A stretch of DNA of 36,807 nt from a virus, in IMG/VR virus record IMGVR_UViG_3300021197_000278, positions 1 through 36,807 of that record. One strand, 5' to 3'. A program made the translations under genes and the position numbers. Below are positions 18,981-27,163 of this stretch, one piece after another; position 1 is the stretch's first letter; each line of letters begins with the position of its first letter. Under the pieces are notes generated by a model. The model worked only from the letters and a program-made list of their open reading frames with translations. It did not search any database and was not told where the DNA came from.

Positions 18981-19208
18981 TCACAGAAGACGCCAAACAC
19001 GAACCCCCCATCTACCGCTAACTGCCCCTACCCGTGTCTCGATATCCCAACCCCGCTTTTGCGTTATATGTCTTACCTGACTTACCGCCTTGTTAGTGTT
19101 TATGCAGGGGATAAATATAGACATACCCACCTGCAATTCATCCCACTTGACTACGACCCGTACCCCATCGGGATATAGATCATACGTCCTCAGAACTCCC
19201 TTCCTCAT
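18981..19208 (-). CDS. Small conserved-looking phage protein (75 aa)
   Basis: Product MRKGVLRTYDLYPDGVRVVV..., with a middle motif SIFIPCINTNKAVSQV and a C-terminal GVRVWRLL. This pattern (a hydrophobic strand, PCxNT, a helix, then a Gly-x-RVWR end) recurs, in my recollection, in small phage proteins near replication genes; it has the look of a compact alpha/beta nucleic-acid-binding fold. The ATG at 19208 has GAGG six bases upstream and overlaps the end of the primase-helicase gene by 29 bases. An ATG at 19214 in the same frame has no usable spacing. No named family; function unknown. Confidence 0.65.
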   Translation of the reverse strand: MRKGVLRTYDLYPDGVRVVVKWDELQVGMSIFIPCINTNKAVSQVRHITQKRGWDIETRVGAVSGRWGVRVWRLL

Positions 19209-22014
19209 CTGCATCCTCAGTAAGCTGGACTACAATAACGTCCTGCCCTTTAGTCTGGAAGGGCGTGCCTCTACCGAGCCTTACCTTATCTCGCTTTGCG
19301 CCCAAGTTTTTTACAAGATCGTTGACGAAAGCCCCGTAGTTTATCTGCTGTTGACCGCACCATACCCGAAACGGTTTCGGTATAAGATACAATTTCCTAA
19401 CGTCGGGTTCGTATCGAGCGACCAATTTATTTCGTGGTAACGCATCTGGCATAATTATGGAGTCCATAGCCTCACCGCTCTGTTTCCGTAGATCACTAGT
19501 GCTTTTTATCCTTAAGATGTTATCGTAATGCTCATTGATGTATTCGTTTAGTGTTTGCTCTAGCGATACCGCCATATCTCCAGACCGACGTTTGTTATCT
19601 TTAAGCGTAGCTACGGACCATTTTGTAATAGCGCCTATGTCGAAGTTTATTAAGCCTATGTGTTTAGCAAGTATACCTCCACTAATAGCCGCCGTAGATC
19701 CCGCTGACCAAAAACGGTTTTCTGAAGCCAACTCAGCCTCCGCGTCGATCTGCACCTGCACCTCTCTCACAATCTGCTCTGATTGCGTTGGATTTTCCAT
19801 AATGTATTTAACTATAAGAGGTCCAGCGTGCCCGTAACATTGCTCCAGCTTTGCACTAAAAGCATCCGTCTCTGCTTTAGTGTCAGGACTGTTGAATATC
19901 TTATCTACACGTACTTCAAGTATCCGCTGCGCTTCCGCACTTGGATTAGCCTTACGTAAACTAATACGTTCTATGGCGCTGGTGTTTCCCGTAGTAATCG
20001 CAAGAAGGCTCCAAGGTTCACCTCTAAGACGCTCTGTGTTACTACCGCTCACCATACGTGCTCTTTGTCTGCCTGAAGTGAATTGGTACGCTAACGTGCT
20101 TAAGTCTTCTGGGCTAGTGTTCGTCATCTCATCTATAAACAACGGCAAATTATGTAGTATCTCTGAACGTAACATCTTACTGGCATGTGTATCTTGCTCA
20201 TCTAACACTAAGGCTTTAGGGTTGCCCCAAATAGTTGCTGCGGCAAGCATTGCGGTGGTCTTACCAAGCCCAGAATCTTTACTATATAAGTGCATAGCAG
20301 AGCACGCTATGTTGCCCATGAATTGCATTAGTATCGACCCAAATCCAGCACAGATAACGTATTGATGTAGTTCAAATCCGGGCCTGTTATAGAACTCCAT
20401 TAACTCCTTCCACTCCTCAAGGGTACCTTTGGGTTCAAATGCAGGGAATAATCCCGCTGTCTGTACCGAAGGTGGATTGAAAGTAGAGCTACCATCTTTG
20501 TGTAATACTTGATTACCCAAAACAAACGCGTCTACCCCGTCTCCTACCCATCCAAATTGTCTATGTGCATTATCTGCCATTGTTGTCTCCTGTAGTTGAT
20601 TAATCCAAGTTAATATGTATTTCATAATGTCATCGACAAAGGGCACGGCTACCCCCCGCATCGCTAACTGTTTTCGAAGTTCATCTTTTGATGCCACCGC
20701 AGTAAGCGGTATCGTAAATTCTCGTACACCATCCTTGGGTAGGTGTAACCGTAGGACTATCTGCTCCCCGATTTCAGGGTCTATCACACGTTGCACTACA
20801 TAAATATCGTTCCGGTATATCTCTTTTTCATCCTCGTTACCTTCCGAATCTTTGGTACGTACATATACGCCACCATTTGCGCCACGTAGATACGGGTGTG
20901 GATACTTAGGTATGGTATAGGTGTTTATAGGTTGGTTCGGTAGGTCTAATGCTGGCACCTGCACCACATTATCTTCTTCTGTAGCTTCTTTTATCAGCTT
21001 GCCGATATATAATGGCGACCTGTACTTACCACGGTTAGGACATGCCCTACACACGTCAGGGTTCGTCTCCTCAAACTTGTAGCAGGTATATCGTTTGTCT
21101 GACGTTAGGTTATCCCACTTCGCATCTGTCTCTTGAGGGTCATACCCGTCATACCCTTTCGATATGGCATGTGCCCGTTCACGGTTACCGTCACTGCACG
21201 CTTTAAGCACCGATAACATACCGCGCCATATAGGTTCCGAAACGTTATTAGGTTCTTTCAACGCGTTGAATATTTGAGCGCAACCCTTACCGTCTTTAGA
21301 ACGTTCTATGATCCGTTTAAACCTAAACTCCTGATTTTCCAAGGCGGCGTGCAACATCGCGTCCGCGCCTTCTATCCTCTTTGTAGGAACTGGTATCATG
21401 TCAGCGCCAAGCAGAAGAGAAAAGGCATCGAAATCAACCAACGCCGAATCTGTTGACCCTATAAAATCTTCTTGTACCGGTACGTCAGGTTTATAATTGT
21501 GTGTTCTCGGTACTCGAAGTACCCGTGCAGCGTCCGCCGTTACTGCTGGGTCAGCAAGAAACTTGTTACTGGCACATAAGGACTTTAGCCGCTCTGCTAC
21601 TGGGAGCCAGTCATCCAAGCATACAGACTCTTTAAGTATCCAGTAGACATGTACGCCGCGACCAGAATTAATCATTAGGGGACGAGGTAGGGAGTTAGAC
21701 TTACAGAAGTCTTTAAGCGCGTCTAAGGCGGCTTTTTGGTTAGTAAACTCTTTGGAAGGACCACAATCTAGATCTAGGAAAAAAGTCTTTACGTATTTAA
21801 CGTTATCGACCTTGCGTGACTTATCTTCCCTGAAAGTAGATAGTGCGAAATATACATTGTACCCTTGGGTATCTAGGTCGGTTGCGGTAGTGACCAGATC
21901 ATCGACAGAGGTAAAAAACTTTTGTACCCGCCGCTCCGTCGCCGTATTAGATGCAAAAATACAATAGAGTCCGTCATTCGCTAGGGCGTCTTGTAAAAAT
22001 TTTGTTGTATCCAT
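19180..22014 (-). CDS. Primase-helicase fusion: AEP-type primase plus DUF927-like helicase
   Basis: Likely makes primers and unwinds DNA at the phage fork. Residues 1-185 show an archaeo-eukaryotic primase (RepB/prim-pol type) core: FFLDLDCG with metal-binding D81/D83, SGRGVHVYW at 117-125, and DAARVLRVPRTHNYK at about 161-175. A Cys group (C245, C311, C322, C325) may hold zinc. The helicase half has Walker A SGLGKTT (K585), Walker B LPLFIDEM (D628/E629) and a later SGSNTERLRG segment, resembling the DUF927 family. About 944 residues from the ATG at 22014 (GAG seven bases upstream); a GTG at 22041 would add nine residues but falls inside a leader stem. The C-terminus overlaps the next gene. 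Preceded by a structured leader. Confidence 0.8.
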   Translation of the reverse strand: MDTTKFLQDALANDGLYCIFASNTATERRVQKFFTSVDDLVTTATDLDTQGYNVYFALSTFREDKSRKVDNVKYVKTFFLDLDCGPSKEFTNQKAALDALKDFCKSNSLPRPLMINSGRGVHVYWILKESVCLDDWLPVAERLKSLCASNKFLADPAVTADAARVLRVPRTHNYKPDVPVQEDFIGSTDSALVDFDAFSLLLGADMIPVPTKRIEGADAMLHAALENQEFRFKRIIERSKDGKGCAQIFNALKEPNNVSEPIWRGMLSVLKACSDGNRERAHAISKGYDGYDPQETDAKWDNLTSDKRYTCYKFEETNPDVCRACPNRGKYRSPLYIGKLIKEATEEDNVVQVPALDLPNQPINTYTIPKYPHPYLRGANGGVYVRTKDSEGNEDEKEIYRNDIYVVQRVIDPEIGEQIVLRLHLPKDGVREFTIPLTAVASKDELRKQLAMRGVAVPFVDDIMKYILTWINQLQETTMADNAHRQFGWVGDGVDAFVLGNQVLHKDGSSTFNPPSVQTAGLFPAFEPKGTLEEWKELMEFYNRPGFELHQYVICAGFGSILMQFMGNIACSAMHLYSKDSGLGKTTAMLAAATIWGNPKALVLDEQDTHASKMLRSEILHNLPLFIDEMTNTSPEDLSTLAYQFTSGRQRARMVSGSNTERLRGEPWSLLAITTGNTSAIERISLRKANPSAEAQRILEVRVDKIFNSPDTKAETDAFSAKLEQCYGHAGPLIVKYIMENPTQSEQIVREVQVQIDAEAELASENRFWSAGSTAAISGGILAKHIGLINFDIGAITKWSVATLKDNKRRSGDMAVSLEQTLNEYINEHYDNILRIKSTSDLRKQSGEAMDSIIMPDALPRNKLVARYEPDVRKLYLIPKPFRVWCGQQQINYGAFVNDLVKNLGAKRDKVRLGRGTPFQTKGQDVIVVQLTEDADEEGSSEDV

Positions 22015-22026
22015 AGCTATCTCAGA

Positions 22027-22086
22027 ACCGAAAGTTACCACGGCAGGGGTAGATATCCACCCTTTTCGGTAATCCTAGCCGTGGTA
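22027..22086 (-). promoter_or_regulatory. Potential H-type RNA pseudoknot in the primase-helicase leader
   Basis: Read on the - strand: TACCACGGC (22086-22078), TAGGATT, ACCGAAA (22070-22064), a small hairpin GGGT...ACCC (22062-22047), then GCCGTGGTA (22044-22036), AC, and TTTCGGT (22033-22027). The two perfect stems (9 bp and 7 bp) cross each other, the arrangement of an H-type pseudoknot. It ends 12 bases before the ATG at 22014, next to the ribosome site (GAG). This could control translation of the primase-helicase. The complementarity is seen; folding and function are inferred. The outer 9-bp arms alone could also be a protein operator. Confidence 0.5.
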
Positions 22087-22099
22087 TAAGTTAGAAGTA

Positions 22100-22125
22100 T
22101 TGGGTACCTTCATGTACATACCCAA
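22100..22125 (-). promoter_or_regulatory. Stem-loop after the SSB gene
   Basis: A perfect 7-bp inverted repeat, TTGGGTA ... TACCCAA, with a 12-base loop, lies 11 bases after the SSB stop and 14 bases before the pseudoknot leader. It is not GC-rich and has no U-tract, so it is a poor intrinsic terminator; a processing or stability stem is as likely. Confidence 0.4.
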
Positions 22126-22136
22126 GAAAGTTGAAG

Positions 22137-22829
22137 TTAGTCGTCCCAACCCTCAACAAGCGCACTAAGATCTGCTTCTTCTTTCGGTGCGGCTGACTTC
22201 TGCTTAACTACTTTCTTCTTTGGTTCTTCAACCGGTGCCTCGACTTCTTCCACCTCTACCTCTACAACGGCTACTGGAGCAGGCGTATCGGCAAACATGT
22301 CTTCTTCTTCTTTGTCGAGTGTAAATCCGTCTACTACATCGAACGGAGATTCCGTCTGTAGCGGCACGTACTTAGTGACCTGCACTCCCCTCAAGCGTAA
22401 TGAAACTCCAGCATCTCGCATGTTATAGGGAAATAGCACTACCGCTACGTTGGCCGTACTGCCCGTGGTTAACATAAAGTTCTCAGGGCACGGCTTCTTC
22501 TTAGCATCGACTTGGCTCGGCTTAACAGTGGCTTCTTTACCGTACGCACCCTTCAACGTAGCCTTACCTATAAAGGAACCTTCTTCGTCTTTCTTGAAAG
22601 GCATTGGGATCTTTTCAGGCCACTTGGCTTCGCGTTTTTCTTTGTATACCGATGCCATAACCCCCATGAGTTCTTTGGCTTGCGCCTCAGTCATACGGAA
22701 CTGCATCGAGTAGGCCGCGCCTTCATCGAACGGGTCGCAAGGTACACTGCGATTTTCCGTCGAATCAAAGCGGTAAGTTTTGTTGATACGAGGGTACAAG
22801 ACTTCTACGTCTTTTATTAAGTAGTTCAT
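22137..22829 (-). CDS. Single-stranded DNA-binding protein, T7 gp2.5-like
   Basis: 230 residues. The N-terminal MNYLIKDVEVLYPRINKTY and the body (EENPxFI-like GSFIGKATLKGAYGKEATVKPSQVD, and FPYNMRDAGVSLRLRGVQVTKYVP) fit the OB-fold of phage SSBs such as T7 gp2.5. The tail is Glu/Val/Lys-rich, then acidic, ending EGWDD, as expected for an SSB that docks partners through an acidic C-terminus. Coats ssDNA during replication (family knowledge). ATG at 22829 has GGAG upstream; the six-residue N-terminal extension to 22847 is less likely. An internal SPFDVVDGFTLD motif is shared with the C-terminus of the upstream neighbour, hinting at a common partner. Confidence 0.7.
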   Translation of the reverse strand: MNYLIKDVEVLYPRINKTYRFDSTENRSVPCDPFDEGAAYSMQFRMTEAQAKELMGVMASVYKEKREAKWPEKIPMPFKKDEEGSFIGKATLKGAYGKEATVKPSQVDAKKKPCPENFMLTTGSTANVAVVLFPYNMRDAGVSLRLRGVQVTKYVPLQTESPFDVVDGFTLDKEEEDMFADTPAPVAVVEVEVEEVEAPVEEPKKKVVKQKSAAPKEEADLSALVEGWDD

Positions 22830-22847
22830 TATTGTTTCTCCAAACAT

Positions 22848-23507
22848 TTAGTCATCAAATGTAAAACCGTCAACCTCATCAAATGGCGAAACACTTTCAT
22901 CCTCTACCGGCATTACGTTTAGCGTAATAGCCTTCATAGTATCTTCGTGGTTCATCATTTCTTTGGCGGTTTCTAGCTCCTGCTCTTCTAGAGGACGTAT
23001 TGGCCTGAAGAAGAGTTTTGGTATATCGCTGTCAGAATCGAAATACAGCTTCGTTATGACGGCGATAAAAGGCGTCTCACGCGCCTCAAGGTACCGTGCG
23101 TAGGCACGGAAGGGCATGGCCCCATTTACTGCGTCACCAAAAATAGAAGTCGGGGGTAGTTGCAATTGGTAAACTGTTTCCAGATCACCTTTTACTAGGA
23201 CAGCCAGCCGCTGCACAAACCTACATGCACGCCCGTTGCCCTTCCCAGAGCCTCTAATATTGTGTACACAATCTAAGCAACGTCCAGATTGTCGTTGTTC
23301 TTCTGGTACGTCTAAAGCGGGTATCTCAGTATTACTCGACCAACAAGTTGGACTAGCCACTTTATCGGCGTCGTACTGATCTTTGTAATATATCCTCGAC
23401 ATATACGCAACACCCACAATGACAACTTCAATGCTATCTCCATTATCGAAGGGTCCACCTGCAAATTTTCTGTCGCGTATACTGATTCGCTTAATACTAT
23501 CTTCCAT
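22848..23507 (-). CDS. Cys-rich replication-associated protein with SSB-like acidic tail motif
   Basis: 219 residues. Four cysteines, C55, C77, C80 and C95 (CWSSN ... CLDC ... RACRF), could form a zinc site inside a beta-rich body with motifs PPTSIFGDAVNGAMPFRAY and TKLYFDSDSDIPKLFFRP. The last residues, SPFDEVDGFTFDD, nearly repeat a motif in the neighbouring SSB. Position directly upstream of the SSB (stop and next frame almost touching) suggests that both work on ssDNA; similar gene pairs occur in other phages. Starts at an ATG overlapping the preceding stop (TAATG). No named family assigned; a role in replication or recombination is inferred. Confidence 0.6.
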   Translation of the reverse strand: MEDSIKRISIRDRKFAGGPFDNGDSIEVVIVGVAYMSRIYYKDQYDADKVASPTCWSSNTEIPALDVPEEQRQSGRCLDCVHNIRGSGKGNGRACRFVQRLAVLVKGDLETVYQLQLPPTSIFGDAVNGAMPFRAYARYLEARETPFIAVITKLYFDSDSDIPKLFFRPIRPLEEQELETAKEMMNHEDTMKAITLNVMPVEDESVSPFDEVDGFTFDD

Positions 23508-23773
23508 TAGTAATCTTCATCTGTGTCCAGTTCAGGGATCTCTATGGGACCATCTTCAGGGCTAACTTCTCCCCACGTAACAGAAGGCACGTCTTCGTCT
23601 ACTTCGCTAAGAAGAGCTTTGGTAACTGCATCGAGGTCGTACCTGTACGTCTGGTTGATATGCAAGTAAGTATTTTTTGGGATACGTCCTTGCTTCATCC
23701 AGTTGCGGATTAGTCGCTCCGACACCATAAAATGCTGGGCAACTTCTTTGATTGAAACTAATCGGGGTGTCAT
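23507..23773 (-). CDS. HTH DNA-binding protein (MerR/excisionase-like)
   Basis: 88 residues. The N-terminal half (VSIKEVAQHFMVSERLIRNWMKQGRIP) is a winged-helix/HTH of the MerR-excisionase type: helix, turn, recognition helix, then a wing containing YRYDLDAV. The C-terminal half is acidic (EDGPIEIPELDTDEDY). With no integrase present, it is more likely a transcription or replication regulator than an excisionase. Start ATG overlaps the previous stop (ATGA) with AGGA upstream; its own stop overlaps the next ATG. The target site is unknown. Confidence 0.7.
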   Translation of the reverse strand: MTPRLVSIKEVAQHFMVSERLIRNWMKQGRIPKNTYLHINQTYRYDLDAVTKALLSEVDEDVPSVTWGEVSPEDGPIEIPELDTDEDY

Positions 23774-24177
23774 TTCTTGTTCCTTCTAACGGCTATAGTG
23801 TATTCTGAATTCGCATTAAGCCCCTTCGGTAGTAGGTCAGGATTTTCTTCCAAGAACTGTCTCATGTGTTTCTGGTTTATCCTCTTATCTAGCAGTGCTG
23901 GTTCCCCATGCTCAATGATAAACTTGTGCATCTGGTCCCAGTCACTGGTCCAATAAGACTGCTTAACCGTCCTGTAAAACAGACCTTCGGAAGTCCTAAC
24001 GCTATCTACTTCATGCTCTTTGCAGTGCTGTAACAAAGCGCCTTTAACCCTTTCTAGATCCGCTATCAGAGGAGCATCTTGGGCATCAAACGCGGCTTTT
24101 ATTTCGGAACGTCGCTCACGAATCTTTATGTAAGTCTTTACCAACCTATCTAAAGATATGGATTCTCCGTTGCTCAT
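23770..24177 (-). CDS. Conserved phage protein of replication region, unknown function
   Basis: About 135 residues, helical: SLDRLVKTYIKIRERRSEIKAAFD forms a coiled-coil-like start, then HCKEHEVDSVRTSEGLFYRTVKQSYWTSDWDQMHKFI, and the end RINQKHMRQFLEENPDLLPKGLN followed by SEYTIAVRR. The whole looks conserved and is a type often found beside SSB/helicase genes in phages; resemblance to Gam-like or siphovirus gp157-like helical proteins is weak and not claimed. GGAG seven bases before the ATG at 24177 decides the start; a GTG at 24192 is in frame. Function unknown. Confidence 0.65.
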   Translation of the reverse strand: MSNGESISLDRLVKTYIKIRERRSEIKAAFDAQDAPLIADLERVKGALLQHCKEHEVDSVRTSEGLFYRTVKQSYWTSDWDQMHKFIIEHGEPALLDKRINQKHMRQFLEENPDLLPKGLNANSEYTIAVRRNKK

Positions 24178-24227
24178 TTCGATCTCCTTCACTTATCGAA
24201 TGAACGACTATAATGGATAACTATGTA

Positions 24228-25763
24228 CTACGCAAGTAAATCATTGTATAAATCAATCATTTTTGTATGAACGTTGATTTTATTGTCTAACATAGCATAA
24301 ACACGTTTTTCTATTGCAGATCCTTGGAGCTGGACTACGGTACATTTGTGATCTTGACCCGATCTATGAACCCGTGCATTAGCTTGAGCGTACGTCTCTA
24401 AGGAACTGGTCGGCCCCCACCACACCACCGTATTCGCCGCTGTCAAGGTAACACCGTGTGCCGCCGCTTGGGGCTGTATGATTAGCACCCTAGGGTCTTC
24501 GGTCTTCTGGAACTCACTGAATATTCTGGTGCGGTTTGGTAACGACACGTCACCACGAATGACCGCTGTACTGATCCCGTCGCCCTCTAACTTATCTGTC
24601 AGTATGTCAATAACGTGTTTAAAGGGTACAAACACCAGCACCTTCTTGCTGGACTCGTCAATTACTTCACGCAAAACTTTGTACCGGTGTTTTATGTCGA
24701 ACTCTAGCGTGTCACCATTATCGGTGTAGACTGCCCCACAAGATATTTGCAGTAGCTTATTCATGTTAACAGCTGCATTAGCGGCAGTTACCTGCTCCCC
24801 GGCAGCGTCCATTACCATCTTATCTCTTAACAACTTATAGTATTTGATCTGCTGTCTGGTAAGTTCGACTTCTCGTTTTACATATACCATAGGCGGCAGG
24901 TCTAGACATTCTTCTTTGGTGAAACGTATAGCAGGTTGTAATACTCTGAATACCGTATCAGTCGCATCTTCTTTAGGTACCCATCGAAAGTTACTCACCT
25001 TATACATAACTTGATCGCGGAACGATCCAGCGAATCTTGGTACAGCCGTAGGGTTAACAAGTCTAGCTAAACCATAGGCATCTACTGGACTCTGTGCGGC
25101 TGGTGTCCCTGTCATTAACCATAGCCACTTGTCAGGAGTCATTAGTGTGTTAAGCACTTTCCACCGTTTAGTCTGCACGTTCTTGTAGTGCGTAGCTTCA
25201 TCAATAATGATTAGGTCGAATCCACCGTTAGCTATGGCGTCATGTACAATCTCAACGCCGTCGTAATTTATTATCACGTACTCAGCGTCACTCTCTATAA
25301 TAGCCCTACGTTTTTTAGGTGCGCCATACGCTACAGCTACTTTACGGTGCATGGCAAAAGTAAATAAGTCGTTACGCCATGCGGAATCCATGATTGATAG
25401 AGGGCATACTATAAGGACTCTACGTATCCGACCTACATTTAAAAGGTAGTCCGACGCCCATATTGCACTGGCAGTTTTACCGGTACCTTGCTCGTTGAAG
25501 CAGAAGGCCCGTTTATTTAGGGTTAAGAACGAAGAAGTTGTTTTTTGGTGGTCAAACGGTTTGTACTTACCCGTCCATTTGTACTTACCCTCAATAGGTG
25601 AGGGTACTTTTATATTTAGGTTCTTTAGCACATGGGCTTCATCTATACCCCATTTGACTACTACTTCGTTATTAGGCAACTCTCTGCTTTTAGGGATAAC
25701 CTGAGTTACTTTCTGGGGGTTACGCAGTCGCAAAAGCAACGCTTTGTTATCTATTATCTTCAT
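24228..25763 (-). CDS. SNF2-like DEAD/H-box helicase (SF2)
   Basis: 511 residues, an SF2 translocase probably acting on replication, recombination or transcription complexes. Motifs in order: FDHQKTT (Q-like, near 70); Walker A EQGTGKTAS (91-99); CPLSIMDSAW (120-129); DEATH box IIIDEATHYKN (186-195); MTGTPAAQSP (217-226); and the C-terminal lobe with TAANTVVWWGPTSS and ANARVHRSGQ (motif VI with Arg fingers). This compact SNF2-type helicase lacks accessory domains and is of the length common in phages. ATG at 25763 has AGGAG upstream. It follows a 141-bp intergenic gap in which I see no gene. Confidence 0.88.
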   Translation of the reverse strand: MKIIDNKALLLRLRNPQKVTQVIPKSRELPNNEVVVKWGIDEAHVLKNLNIKVPSPIEGKYKWTGKYKPFDHQKTTSSFLTLNKRAFCFNEQGTGKTASAIWASDYLLNVGRIRRVLIVCPLSIMDSAWRNDLFTFAMHRKVAVAYGAPKKRRAIIESDAEYVIINYDGVEIVHDAIANGGFDLIIIDEATHYKNVQTKRWKVLNTLMTPDKWLWLMTGTPAAQSPVDAYGLARLVNPTAVPRFAGSFRDQVMYKVSNFRWVPKEDATDTVFRVLQPAIRFTKEECLDLPPMVYVKREVELTRQQIKYYKLLRDKMVMDAAGEQVTAANAAVNMNKLLQISCGAVYTDNGDTLEFDIKHRYKVLREVIDESSKKVLVFVPFKHVIDILTDKLEGDGISTAVIRGDVSLPNRTRIFSEFQKTEDPRVLIIQPQAAAHGVTLTAANTVVWWGPTSSLETYAQANARVHRSGQDHKCTVVQLQGSAIEKRVYAMLDNKINVHTKMIDLYNDLLA

Positions 25764-25904
25764 GGTTTCTCCTGCTAAACAGCCCTGCTTCGTCCACAGA
25801 TAGGGCTAGGTCTGCGATATAGGTATCAACACCTTTGGACTAACCTGATTTTTGTACTCTGCAACTGGAGGGTGCGTTGTACGTGGTTTAGAGACGCATC
25901 AGGC

Positions 25905-26204
25905 TCAACGTCTAGTAGGCTTCTTCTGTCTCGCAACAGGTGCTTTCTTCAGATTACGGCTACGGTTCTTACTTGAACTTTCTACCTTCACTCCGTCTTT
26001 GTTGCTACCACCTCTCGCCAGTGGTTTGTTATGGCTAACGTCCTTGCCTTCTCGCTTGTCCGCCTTGCCATTGTTATTCTCGTCTTTGCCTTTCTTGTCC
26101 ATTGCACGTCGGGCACGTTGCCGCTCCATACGACGCTTGAACTCAGGGCTATCTACGGGTTTATTCTTTTGCTTCTTTCTGTCTGTTTTATTCCTGTAAG
26201 GCAT
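25905..26204 (-). CDS. Small very basic protein with HNH-like motif
   Basis: 99 residues, highly rich in Lys/Arg. The core DVSHNKPLARGGSN (D55, H58) followed by KNRSRN (N80) resembles a minimal HNH (beta-beta-alpha metal) nuclease, but no zinc-binding Cys pairs are present and the protein is short. The N-terminal helix (EFKRRMERQRARRAMDKK) would bind nucleic acid. It could be a nicking or processing nuclease acting with the adjacent Cas4-like nuclease, or a basic structural nucleic-acid protein. Start ATG overlaps the preceding TAA, with GGAGG just upstream. Confidence 0.55.
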   Translation of the reverse strand: MPYRNKTDRKKQKNKPVDSPEFKRRMERQRARRAMDKKGKDENNNGKADKREGKDVSHNKPLARGGSNKDGVKVESSSKNRSRNLKKAPVARQKKPTRR

Positions 26205-26875
26205 TAACTCCTCCCATTATGTGGGCATTCCAACACCACGCAGTGTGCCTTGCACAACCCGCTAGGGTTAGGATTCCATGTGTTATTCTCAAGAGCTGAC
26301 TCCATAGCAGCATAGTCACCGAGCCATTTACCCCATAGCTCACCCTGCCCAGCCAACTCATAGGTACCTTTAACTAGTTCGTTCGATACCACGAACATCA
26401 ACCCACCACGTACTTCTTTTATGCGTGGGAAGTGTTTAAACGTAGCTAACGCCATCAGCTCAAGCTGACCTTTATCTGCGTACCGTGCGTTCTTGCCCGT
26501 CTTATAGTCTATTACCCAAGCGATTTCGGCGTCTTCGTCAAGTATGATCAGATCCGCAATACCACGAAACCACACGTCATCAGCAAAGAAATCACATGGG
26601 TCTAGGTTTTCCGTCAACCCTAATTTATATTCGCATAACTTCTTACCACGTTTACTGTTAAGAGAATCTAACGCCGCTTTAGCGTACTCAAACTTTGGTG
26701 GTAACGGTACGTTATCCCGTACGTATTCTTCTGCTGCCTCATGAAATGCCGTACCGTAGTACATCGCATCTGTCTCAGGCTCTGAGTAATCCTTGGCTAT
26801 CTTTAAGTGGTAGAACTTCTTTGGGCATTGCTCAAACGCCTTTATCTTACTAAACGACCAAGGCGCTATACTCAT
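26204..26875 (-). CDS. Cas4/RecB-like PD-(D/E)XK nuclease with probable Fe-S cluster
   Basis: 223 residues. Nuclease motifs: GTAFHEAAEE (H45), RGIADLIIL (D108), VIDYKTGK (D123, K125) and GQLELMALA (Q137), the standard RecB-family order. One Cys near the N-terminus (EQCPKK, C17) and three at the end (C208, C212, C217 in GLCKAHCVVLECP) match the Cys layout that holds a 4Fe-4S cluster in Cas4 and AddB. Likely a 5'-3' or end-processing exonuclease for recombination/replication. No CRISPR genes are nearby, so it is not an adaptation Cas4. The ATG follows the preceding stop directly; the next gene overlaps its stop. Confidence 0.82.
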   Translation of the reverse strand: MSIAPWSFSKIKAFEQCPKKFYHLKIAKDYSEPETDAMYYGTAFHEAAEEYVRDNVPLPPKFEYAKAALDSLNSKRGKKLCEYKLGLTENLDPCDFFADDVWFRGIADLIILDEDAEIAWVIDYKTGKNARYADKGQLELMALATFKHFPRIKEVRGGLMFVVSNELVKGTYELAGQGELWGKWLGDYAAMESALENNTWNPNPSGLCKAHCVVLECPHNGRS

Positions 26876-27163
26876 TCAACTATCTTCCTCTAGTAGACAC
26901 TGATCTACTTCTATTAACGCTTCTATAAGCACACCTATCTCGTCTTTACTAAACAAAATGGTGTCAGCCGTTGGTGGATCTTGCCCAAAATCTATCTGAC
27001 GTAGAGCAACTGTAACTCCACCGCCCATCTTAGTTATAGCTATGGAGTTAACAATTAAGTCATTATCGTCCATAACAGGTAACTTGTTTTGGTATATTGT
27101 ACGCTGCCGCCTACGCAGCTTATACCGTTCTTTATACTCTAAGAAGTTTATAACTTGGGTCAT
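26876..27163 (-). CDS. Unknown small protein coupled to DNA polymerase
   Basis: 95 residues (MTQVINFLEYKERYKLRRRQ...). A basic N-terminal helix is followed by a beta-rich middle (NSIAITKMGGGVTVALRQID) and an acidic C-terminal helix (KDEIGVLIEALIEVDQCLLEEDS). No known domain recognised. The ATG at 27163 overlaps the polymerase stop (ATGA) and has GGAG seven bases upstream, so it is co-translated with the polymerase; an accessory role to replication is possible but not shown. Confidence 0.6.
   Translation of the reverse strand: MTQVINFLEYKERYKLRRRQRTIYQNKLPVMDDNDLIVNSIAITKMGGGVTVALRQIDFGQDPPTADTILFSKDEIGVLIEALIEVDQCLLEEDS

Noticed and set aside
18868-19440. Three + strand frames in the convergence region
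   Set aside because: No plausible protein features; two overlap the supported - strand 75-aa gene and the primase-helicase end, and late transcription appears to end here.
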